Part shown: positions 7,356 through 12,871 of the stretch, piece by piece
How positions within the stretch are numbered: the first letter of the stretch is position 1
How the letters are laid out: the number at the start of each line of letters is the position of its first letter
Source: DASSBR01 sp035708085
Lineage (GTDB): Bacteria > Pseudomonadota > Gammaproteobacteria > Natronospirales > DASSBR01
DNA: 16,917 nucleotides
Assembly (NCBI GenBank): GCA_035708085.1
Contig: DASSTE010000089.1
Location: 1-16,917, forward strand
Direction of reading: 5' to 3'
Position numbers and translations under genes: made by a program
Notes under the pieces: generated by a model
What the model was told of the DNA's origin: nothing
Database searches by the model: none
What the model saw: only the letters and a program-made list of their open reading frames with translations

Positions 7356-8951
7356 GTGAATAACTTATCTCTGCGCGCCGCAGGCGTCGCGCTGGCGCTG
7401 ATCGCCGGCCCCGCCCTCGCCGCCGGCGGCGGCCATGACCATCAGCACGACCAGAATTCGGCTTCCAAGGTGCAGCCGCCCAAGGACCAGCAGTCGGTGA
7501 CCAACGGCTCCGTCGAGATAGACGGCAATCGCATCCGCTACAAAGCGATCGCCGGCATCATGGTGCTGAAGGACCGCAGCAAGCACGACAAGCCGTACGC
7601 AAGCATGTCCTACGTCGCCTACATCAAGACCGGGGTGGACCATCAGGACCACCGCCCGATTACCTTTTTCTACAATGGCGGCCCCGGTTCCTCGACGGTC
7701 TGGCTGCACATGCTGGCATTCGGCCCCAAGCGCGTGGTGGTCGGCAACGGCACCCTGACCCCGCCGGCGCCGTACCAGCTCGTCAATAACGACGACAGCC
7801 TGCTGGATGCCACCGACATGGTGTTCATCGACGCGCCCGGCACCGGCTTCGGCCGCGTGATCGGCAAGAAGGAAGGCGGCGTCGGCAAGCCGAAGGATGT
7901 CTGGGGGATCGATCCGGACGCCAAGGCTTTCACGCAGTTCATCGAGCGCTGGCTGACCGAGCACAGCCGCTGGAACTCGCCCAAGTTCCTGTTCGGCGAA
8001 AGCTACGGCACAACCCGTTCGGCGGTGCTCTCGTACGACCTCGAGCAGCACAACATCGACCTGAACGGCGTCGTCTTGTTGTCGTCGATTCTGAATTTCG
8101 ACATCAGCGTGGACGGTCCGCAGGGCAACCCGGGCGTCAACATCTCCTACGCCACCGGCCTGCCGAGCTACGCGGCGACGGCGTGGTATCACCACAAGCT
8201 GCCCAACCAGCCGAAGGATCTGGTGCCGTTCCTGAAGGAAGTCGAGCATTACGCGATGACCGACTACCTCGAGGCGCTCAACCTCGGCAACACGATTAGC
8301 CCGCAGCAAAAGCGCAAGGTCGCCGAGCAGTTGCATCAGTACACCGGCCTGCCGGTCAAGTACATACTGAAGGACGATCTGCGCATCGCCGGCGGCCAAT
8401 TTGCGCACGAACTGCTGGGCGATGCCGACCGAATCACCGGCCGGCTCGACTCGCGCTACAGCGGTCCGGCGATGGACCCGATGGGCGAGCGCGGCCGCTA
8501 CGATCCGATGGATTCGTCGATCGACGCGCCGACCATCGCCGAGTTCAACGACTACATCCGCAACACGCTGCACTTCGGCAAGGATATGCACTATCGGCCG
8601 TCGGCCTACCGCCAGATCTACAGCAGCGGGGGCGGCTGGAGCTTCAAGCACCGTCAGCCGGGTTCGGGCTACGCCAGCTCGGGCACGCCCAACGTGATGC
8701 CGGACCTGACCGCGGCGCTGAAGCACAACCCGAACATGAACGTCCTGCTGATGGGCGGCTACTTCGACCTCGGCACGCCGTTCTTCGCAGCCGAGTACGA
8801 GATGTACCAGCTCAATCTGCCGAAGGATTTGCAGGACAACATCAGCTTCCACTTCTTCCCGTCGGGACACATGGTTTATCTGAACCCGAAGGCGCACGAC
8901 GGCCTGCACGACGCGGCGGCGAAGTTCATCGAAGCCAATTACAAGAAATAA
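7356..8951 (+). CDS. Exported serine carboxypeptidase, peptidase family S10
   Basis: This 531-aa secreted or periplasmic peptidase removes C-terminal residues from peptides. The alpha/beta-hydrolase elements of family S10 are all present: FFYNGGPGSS (104-113) forming the oxyanion region, nucleophile Ser216 in GESYG, Asp471 in GGYFDLGTP and His505 in FPSGHMVYL. A signal peptide occupies residues 1-22, with likely cleavage at ALA-A, followed by a His-rich stretch GGGHDHQHD (24-32). The GTG at 7356 was chosen because AGGAGA lies 6 nt upstream and it opens directly with the signal peptide. An in-frame upstream start at 7290 would add 22 residues before the signal. The acidic pH optimum usual for S10 peptidases fits an acid-tolerant or peptide-scavenging lifestyle, but that is inference. 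It is a single-gene transcript ended by a strong terminator. Confidence 0.93.
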   Translation: MNNLSLRAAGVALALIAGPALAAGGGHDHQHDQNSASKVQPPKDQQSVTNGSVEIDGNRIRYKAIAGIMVLKDRSKHDKPYASMSYVAYIKTGVDHQDHRPITFFYNGGPGSSTVWLHMLAFGPKRVVVGNGTLTPPAPYQLVNNDDSLLDATDMVFIDAPGTGFGRVIGKKEGGVGKPKDVWGIDPDAKAFTQFIERWLTEHSRWNSPKFLFGESYGTTRSAVLSYDLEQHNIDLNGVVLLSSILNFDISVDGPQGNPGVNISYATGLPSYAATAWYHHKLPNQPKDLVPFLKEVEHYAMTDYLEALNLGNTISPQQKRKVAEQLHQYTGLPVKYILKDDLRIAGGQFAHELLGDADRITGRLDSRYSGPAMDPMGERGRYDPMDSSIDAPTIAEFNDYIRNTLHFGKDMHYRPSAYRQIYSSGGGWSFKHRQPGSGYASSGTPNVMPDLTAALKHNPNMNVLLMGGYFDLGTPFFAAEYEMYQLNLPKDLQDNISFHFFPSGHMVYLNPKAHDGLHDAAAKFIEANYKK

Positions 8952-8962
8952 GGCGAGATGGT

Positions 8963-8992
8963 GAAGGGGCTCCTCGGAGCCCCTTCCTTTTT
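8963..8992 (+). terminator. Rho-independent terminator of the S10 peptidase gene
   Basis: GAAGGGGCTCC and GGAGCCCCTTC form an 11-bp GC-rich stem with a very tight loop, followed by CTTTTT. It begins 11 nt after the TAA. Its U-tract abuts the stop codon of the convergent nicotinamidase gene at 8992. The minus strand lacks a U-tract, so it acts mainly on the plus strand. Confidence 0.9.
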
Positions 8993-9624
8993 CAGACGAT
9001 CCTGACGCCACACTCGGTCAGGCGCTGCCGCACGGCGGCGTCCGAGGCCGGATCGACCGGCCGCGTCAGCTCCCACAGAAAATAAACCTCGAAACCGGCC
9101 GCGACGCCGTCCTCGGCGGTCCAGGCGACGCAGACATCGCGCGCGAGCCCACACAGGTACAGCGTTTCGATGCCGCGCTCGCGCAGATAGCCGGCCAGCC
9201 CCGTCGGCGGCCGTTCGCCCGCCGCATTCCAATTGTTGCGAAAACCGCTGTAGGAATCGACCGCCGGGTCCGCACCCTTGCGGACGATCGCATCGATGCG
9301 CTCGATCGGCAGATCGGGGTGCAGCTCGGCGCCGGCGGTATTCTGCACGCAGTGGTCGGGCCATAACGTCTGCGGGTGGCCATACAGCGGGATCGACTCG
9401 AACGGCCTGCGTCCGGCATGGCTGCTCGCGAATGAAATGTGCCCGGGCGGATGCCAGTCCTGGGTCGCGACGCAGCATCCGAATCGATCGCTCGTCATCA
9501 GTTCGCGCACCGGCGCGACAATGGCGTCGCCATCGGCGACCGCGAGCCCGCCGCCCGGCATGAAGTCCGGCTGAATGTCGACCAGCAGCAGCGCAGCCGT
9601 CGCAGGATCGGCGATCGGATCCAT
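8992..9624 (-). CDS. pncA: Nicotinamidase (isochorismatase-like hydrolase)
   Basis: This 210-aa cytosolic enzyme converts nicotinamide to nicotinate and ammonia in NAD salvage, and also activates pyrazinamide. The triad is clear: Asp16 in LLLVDIQPDF, Lys116 in IVRKGAD and Cys165 in CGLARDVCV. Metal ligands are expected from Asp56 and His58 in TQDWHP, His62 and His91 in the WPDHCVQNT block, which is typical of nicotinamidases rather than other isochorismatase-fold proteins. Length is normal for the family. The ATG at 9624 was chosen over an upstream in-frame start at 9675 because it follows the stop of the small membrane-protein gene by 1 nt (TGA-C-ATG). Confidence 0.92.
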   Translation of the reverse strand: MDPIADPATAALLLVDIQPDFMPGGGLAVADGDAIVAPVRELMTSDRFGCCVATQDWHPPGHISFASSHAGRRPFESIPLYGHPQTLWPDHCVQNTAGAELHPDLPIERIDAIVRKGADPAVDSYSGFRNNWNAAGERPPTGLAGYLRERGIETLYLCGLARDVCVAWTAEDGVAAGFEVYFLWELTRPVDPASDAAVRQRLTECGVRIV

Positions 9625-9625
9625 G

Positions 9626-9787
9626 TCAGCCGAGCCAGCCGTCGAACAGTTTGCGGCCGTAATAAAGGCCGACACCGCCGCCGACGCAGCCGATCAGAAA
9701 GGCAATGCCTGGACCGATGCGCGTCCCCAGCCAGCCGCCGAGCGAGCCGACGATGAACGCCCCGAGCCAACCGAATATCCCGCGCAT
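9626..9787 (-). CDS. 53-aa glycine-rich small membrane protein
   Basis: Reading the minus strand from the ATG at 9787 gives a 53-residue protein that opens MRGIFGWLGAF and ends KLFDGWLG. It has two hydrophobic segments, about 5-19 and 26-42. Both are rich in small-residue spacing (GSLGGWLG, GCVGGGVG) of the glycine-zipper kind, with a charged TRIG turn between them and YYGRK after the second. This points to a two-helix inner-membrane protein that may oligomerise. The function is unknown. It is too short for many gene callers. Support comes from the hydrophobic pattern and from its stop codon lying 1 nt before the pncA start, which suggests one transcript. No clear Shine-Dalgarno precedes it. 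Confidence 0.65.
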   Translation of the reverse strand: MRGIFGWLGAFIVGSLGGWLGTRIGPGIAFLIGCVGGGVGLYYGRKLFDGWLG

Positions 9788-9793
9788 GGCGGG

Positions 9794-9809
9794 CAATGCT
9801 ACAACATTG
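9794..9809. promoter_or_regulatory. Small palindrome and TAGAGT element between divergent genes
   Basis: CAATG and CATTG flank a 6-nt spacer in the 66-bp gap between the small membrane-protein gene and the FKBP gene. Just downstream, TGCTAGAGT at 9810-9818 could be an extended -10 for the FKBP gene. No good -35 is seen. The element is suggestive only. Confidence 0.2.
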
Positions 9810-9853
9810 TGCTAGAGTCTGCCTTCACCGCGCCTGCCAGGGACAACCCGCCA

Positions 9854-10303
9854 ATGAAACGCATTCTTTTCATTTTCGCCATCGGGTTCTTCAGCGTGAC
9901 CGCAGCCTGCGGTGCCAAAAAGAGCCTTCCCGCTCCCGCCGATGTCGCCGCCCCGCCGGCCGATGCCACGACGCTACCGTCAGGCCTGGCCTACAAGGTG
10001 CTCAAGCCCGGCACCGGCGACGTGCATCCGAAGCCGACCGACATCGTCACGGTCGACTACACCGGCTGGACCACCGACGGCAAAATGTTCGACAGTTCGG
10101 TCGCGCGCGGCGAGCCGGCGACCTTCCCGCTCAACCGCTTGATCAAGGGTTGGCAGGAAGGCATTCCGCTAATGGTGGTCGGCGAGAAGGCGCGTTTCTG
10201 GATCCCTGCCGACTTGGCCTACGGCAACAATCCACGTCCCGGTGCGCCGAAGGGCATGTTGGTGTTCGACATCACGCTGCACGCGATCAAGCCGGCTCAG
10301 TAA
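9854..10303 (+). CDS. FKBP-type peptidyl-prolyl cis-trans isomerase, probable lipoprotein
   Basis: This 149-aa protein carries one FKBP domain (about 43-147) that speeds proline isomerisation during folding of envelope proteins. FKBP hallmarks are VDYTGWTTDGKMFDSS (67-82, with Tyr69 and Asp80 lining the pocket), LIKGWQEGIPLM (96-107, with Trp100 at the pocket floor) and WIPADLAYG (116-124). The N-terminus has a short basic start, a hydrophobic run and Cys19 in VTAACG, which resembles a lipobox with Thr at -3. A Pro/Ala-rich tether (25-39) follows, so periplasmic membrane anchoring is likely. AGGGA at 9839-9843 is a modest ribosome site 10 nt before the ATG. An in-frame extension upstream to 9575 would run antisense to the small gene and pncA and is rejected. 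The last 7 bp overlap the 3' end of the convergent PEP-CTERM gene. Confidence 0.92.
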   Translation: MKRILFIFAIGFFSVTAACGAKKSLPAPADVAAPPADATTLPSGLAYKVLKPGTGDVHPKPTDIVTVDYTGWTTDGKMFDSSVARGEPATFPLNRLIKGWQEGIPLMVVGEKARFWIPADLAYGNNPRPGAPKGMLVFDITLHAIKPAQ

Positions 10304-11004
10304 CGCCCGCGCCCCGACCGGGCGCTGGCGCGGAAGGGGCTCCGCCGCCGCCACGCGAAAAAGCCGAGCAGTGCGGCGCCCAATAGCCACAGATACTGCG
10401 GTTCCGGAACGGCCGCTGTCGCCGCGACACCGCCGAACTGGTAATCGAGCACGGTGCCGCCGTCGCTTGGATCGATAACGCCGACCCCATAAGTGAGCGG
10501 CATCCCCGGCCCTTCGCCGTCGCTCCAGAAATCCAGGATGTCGCCGTTATCGAGCGTCAGCATCACGCCGTACACGTCCAGAAAACCGCCCGCGAACGGG
10601 TATTCGGGACAATCGACCGGAGACCCGTCGGGAAAGAACAGGTTGTCGTACGTCAGGCCGCCAGTGTGTGCATCCTGCATTGGCAGGTTGTTCGCTATCG
10701 GAAACAAGCTCAGGCTGGCCGGTACCGGTGGATCGCGTTGTGGGCTGACCAGTTCGAGTGCCTTCACCCCCGTGATCGAAGCATTGGAAATGCTGATGTT
10801 CGCGTCCGAGAACGTCCCGTTGACGCTCGTGATCGTGAACGCGGAACTCGGGTCGCCGCTGTTGGTATCCGGCGTGATCGTCAGCATGCCCGAGCCGCTG
10901 ACCCCCGCCCCGCTGAATTGAAAATGAAACGTGCCGGCGTGGGCAAGCGGTGCGAAGGCAAGCGCCGCCAACAAGGCTCCGGCAGGCAGAAGTCCAGTTT
11001 TCAT
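10297..11004 (-). CDS. PEP-CTERM sorting domain protein
   Basis: This 235-aa exported protein has a signal peptide at 1-23 (cleavage after AHA). A beta-rich body follows, with the FSGAGVSGSGMLTITPD start and the YDNLFFPDGSPVDCPEYPFAGGFLDVY region seen in many PEP-CTERM proteins. The C-terminal sorting signal has Val-Pro-Glu-Pro at 199-202, a hydrophobic helix at 203-218 and Arg-Arg-Arg at 219-221. PEP-CTERM proteins are processed by exosortase and linked to exopolysaccharide or envelope export. No exosortase gene lies in this window. Unusually, 14 basic residues follow the RRR. The ATG at 11004 is fixed by GGAGGA 6-7 nt upstream. The gene has its own sigma-54 promoter and its stop codon overlaps the FKBP gene. 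Confidence 0.9.
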   Translation of the reverse strand: MKTGLLPAGALLAALAFAPLAHAGTFHFQFSGAGVSGSGMLTITPDTNSGDPSSAFTITSVNGTFSDANISISNASITGVKALELVSPQRDPPVPASLSLFPIANNLPMQDAHTGGLTYDNLFFPDGSPVDCPEYPFAGGFLDVYGVMLTLDNGDILDFWSDGEGPGMPLTYGVGVIDPSDGGTVLDYQFGGVAATAAVPEPQYLWLLGAALLGFFAWRRRSPFRASARSGRGRY

Positions 11005-11035
11005 GATCGTTCCTCCATGAAGTAATCGACACTTC

Positions 11036-11043
11036 CTACGTAG
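11036..11043. repeat. CTACGTAG palindrome in the PEP-CTERM gene leader
   Basis: This perfect 8-bp palindrome lies at the predicted transcription start of the PEP-CTERM gene, about 12 nt past the -12 element. It may be an operator or chance. Confidence 0.25.
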
Positions 11044-11050
11044 AAACCAA

Positions 11051-11066
11051 AGCAAGAAACGTGCCA
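11051..11066 (-). promoter_or_regulatory. Sigma-54 (RpoN) -24/-12 promoter of the PEP-CTERM gene
   Basis: The minus strand reads TGGCACGTTTCTTGCT, which fits the RpoN consensus TGGCACG-N4-TTGCW at every defined position. The start site would be near 11041, giving a leader of about 37 nt that contains the GGAGGA ribosome site. PEP-CTERM/exosortase loci are known to be controlled by sigma-54 with the PrsK/PrsR two-component pair. The context therefore agrees with the motif, although neither partner is encoded here. Confidence 0.85.
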
Positions 11067-11146
11067 GAAAATTTACTTCTATGTAATCAACGGATTGCGA
11101 AGTGGCCTCGAATCCAAAATCGGGAAAGTGTAAATTTTCCCGGCAC
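11061..11146. repeat. Inverted repeat around the sigma-54 promoter
   Basis: GTGCCAGAAAATTTAC at 11061-11076 and GTAAATTTTCCCGGCAC at 11130-11146 are imperfect inverted copies, with one base missing and one changed, separated by 53 bp. The proximal arm overlaps the -24 element. The distal arm lies about 90 bp upstream of the predicted start, where sigma-54 activators often bind. It also overlaps the hairpin at 11121-11142. Confidence 0.5.
11121..11142 (-). terminator. Probable terminator of the aminotransferase-fold/sulfotransferase unit
   Basis: On the minus strand CGGGAAA and TTTCCCG form a 7-bp stem with an 8-nt loop, followed by ATTTTGG. It starts 5 nt after the sulfotransferase TGA. The U-run is short and the stem is part A/T, so termination may be weak and could let transcripts run into the PEP-CTERM gene. 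Confidence 0.5.
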
Positions 11147-11147
11147 T

Positions 11148-11885
11148 TCAGGGGGTTACGAGGCGCTGCGCGGCGAGCCGCTCGTAAAAGGGACGACATT
11201 GATCGGCCAGCCGCTGCTGGAACGATGTCAGATGGATGTCGCGCGGCCGGTAAGCCTGGAAACCGGTCGAATCTTCGACAGTCTTGTACCAGTGGGTCGC
11301 CCAGACGCCGTCGCTCGCGCGCCCGCCGGCGGGCCAGTGCAGCATACGTTCGGTGAAGCTTATGCCGAGACGTGCGCACAGCGCGCGCAGGAGATCCCCG
11401 GGATTCTTCAGCACATCCGCCGCATCGAGCACCGGCGGCGCGGCGCCAAGCGTATCGCAGACGTAGTCGAACAGCCGCGCCTGCTGCTCGAATCCCAACT
11501 CCCACAGCGCCGCGTCCGGCCGGTTTTTTGTAAACGACGCTACCACCTCTTCCGGCCTTCGAATCAGGAAGCAGTGGGTGAGGCCGGCGAGCCAATCGAG
11601 TCTCATCCCGGGCAGCACGTGCTGGGTCATATGCTTCTGGTACCAGATCGGCTTTCCGTTTGGAATCGGCCCGTTCAGCGCGTGCGTCACCGCGTCGCAA
11701 TCGCTGCTTTGCGAGGCGATGACCGCCTCGCGGCCCGGGTGCTTCGCGCCGGTCGCGACAAGGTAGTGCGCGTAGAGCGGCTCGTCGACCACCGCCGTGT
11801 CGCCGCGGTTTTCCCAGGCGCGCATCATCGCAGTCGAGATGTTGCGTGGCCCTGACCACATTGCGATGCGCATGCCGTCGCTCAC
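11148..11885 (-). CDS. Sulfotransferase-like P-loop protein, coupled to aminotransferase-fold protein
   Basis: This 245-aa protein resembles the sulfotransferase family, which uses PAPS to sulfate hydroxyl or amino groups. The N-terminal block MWSGPRNISTAMMRAW (9-24) matches the 5'-phosphosulfate loop, with Arg14 and Ser17/Thr18 as likely ligands. FLIRRPEEVVASF (106-118) matches the 3'-phosphate loop. VDEPLYAHYL (33-42) is also characteristic of this subgroup. The protein is at the short end for sulfotransferases and no acceptor is evident. The GTG at 11885 is preferred over the ATG at 11873 because it overlaps the stop of the preceding gene (GTGA, 4-bp overlap), a translational-coupling arrangement. 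The activity is not proven and it might bind another nucleotide. Confidence 0.8.
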   Translation of the reverse strand: MSDGMRIAMWSGPRNISTAMMRAWENRGDTAVVDEPLYAHYLVATGAKHPGREAVIASQSSDCDAVTHALNGPIPNGKPIWYQKHMTQHVLPGMRLDWLAGLTHCFLIRRPEEVVASFTKNRPDAALWELGFEQQARLFDYVCDTLGAAPPVLDAADVLKNPGDLLRALCARLGISFTERMLHWPAGGRASDGVWATHWYKTVEDSTGFQAYRPRDIHLTSFQQRLADQCRPFYERLAAQRLVTP

Positions 11886-12805
11886 ACGCGCGGCCCCGTG
11901 CTGCTCTCGCGTGCGACCAGCGTCATATAGAGTTGTTGCAGGCGCTCGACCATCCGCCCGCGGCCGTCGCCGACCTGGCGGCCATCGATTTCGCGCACCG
12001 GCACGACGCCTGCGAACGTGCCGGTCACGAACGCCTCCCCGGCGCCGTAGACGTCGGTCAGGCTGAAGTCCTTCTCGAACACCGGAACACCGTTCTCGCG
12101 GCACAGCCGGATCACGTTGCCGCGCGTGATGCCGCCGAGGCAGTACTTGCCGGTGGAGGTCCAGACCTCGTTCTTGCGCACGATGAAGAAATGGGTCGAG
12201 TTGCAGGTCGACACGAAGCCATGCGGATCGAGCATCAGCGCCTCGTCGTAGCCGGCCTTGTTCGCCTGGATGCAGGCGAGAATGCAGTTCAGCTTCGAGT
12301 GGCTGTTGAGTTTCGGGTCGTGCACGTCCGGCGCACCGCGGCGCACGTGTACCGTGAACAGCCGGATACCGGCTTCGACCGTCGCCGGTAGCGGCTGCTT
12401 GTACTCCGGAATGATGACGATCGTCGCCGGGCCGATCACGAAGCGCGGGTCCTGGTGCGGGGTCGCCTTGACGCCGCGGGTGACCATCAGCCGGATGTGC
12501 ACGCCATCACGCATGTCGTTCGCGCGCAGTACGTCGAGCACGCGCTCGATAAGCTCCTCGCGGGTCAGACCGATATCGAGATCGATGGCCCGCGCGCCCT
12601 CGTAAAGCCGATCGAGATGGGACGCGAGAAACGGCAATCCGCCATCATGCAGGCGCAGCCCTTCCCAGACGCCGTCGCCCAGCACGAAACCGCTGTCGAA
12701 CACCGAAACCCTGGCTTCGGCGCGGGGGAAAAGTTCGCCGTTAATGCTGATCTTGATGTCGGCATTGCGCAGATCGTCGTCGTAATCGTGCGTGCCCCTG
12801 GCCAT
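11882..12805 (-). CDS. Class IV aminotransferase-fold protein (BCAT/D-AAT-like) with substituted PLP residues
   Basis: This 307-aa protein aligns along its length with class IV PLP enzymes such as D-amino-acid aminotransferase and IlvE. Shared blocks are VFDSGFVLGDGVWEGL (35-50), HLDRL (63-67, with Arg66 at the phosphate-binding Arg), GITRGNVIRLC (225-235) and AFVTGTFAGVVPV (258-270). Counting from the conserved LACIQANKAGYDEAL helix, the D-AAT Lys145 position is Asn167 and the Glu177 position is Thr200. Both key PLP contacts are therefore altered. Lys165 and Lys171 lie nearby. It is thus either an enzyme with relocated chemistry or a non-transaminase. The ATG at 12805 follows GGGAG at a usable distance. 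An in-frame start at 12865 would overlap nothing useful. It sits 66 nt downstream of the ynfM-like gene and overlaps the sulfotransferase by 4 bp. Confidence 0.85.
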   Translation of the reverse strand: MARGTHDYDDDLRNADIKISINGELFPRAEARVSVFDSGFVLGDGVWEGLRLHDGGLPFLASHLDRLYEGARAIDLDIGLTREELIERVLDVLRANDMRDGVHIRLMVTRGVKATPHQDPRFVIGPATIVIIPEYKQPLPATVEAGIRLFTVHVRRGAPDVHDPKLNSHSKLNCILACIQANKAGYDEALMLDPHGFVSTCNSTHFFIVRKNEVWTSTGKYCLGGITRGNVIRLCRENGVPVFEKDFSLTDVYGAGEAFVTGTFAGVVPVREIDGRQVGDGRGRMVERLQQLYMTLVARESSTGPRV

Positions 12806-12857
12806 ACTCTCGCTCCCGGCGGATGACGGCTCGAAAGTATGCGGGCCCGATTCGCTC

Positions 12858-12871
12858 CGGCGCAAGCGCCG
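12858..12871. repeat. Short GC hairpin after the ynfM-like gene
   Basis: CGGCGC and GCGCCG around AA lie directly after the TAG of the carrier gene. There is no U-tract, so it may stabilise the 3' end or attenuate transcription into the aminotransferase-fold gene rather than terminate it. Confidence 0.25.

Noticed and set aside
7365..9011. 548-codon minus-strand frame opposite the S10 peptidase
   Set aside because: It is antisense to a gene with full catalytic triad and signal peptide. It also crosses the strong terminator and shows no recognisable motif.
9575..9853. Upstream extension of the FKBP protein
   Set aside because: It would be antisense to pncA and the small membrane-protein gene and would bury the signal peptide.
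11861..12104. Extended N-terminus of the sulfotransferase-like protein up to 12104
   Set aside because: The extra 73 residues are an out-of-frame reading of the aminotransferase-fold gene. The GTGA overlap and the P-loop near the N-terminus favour the start at 11885.
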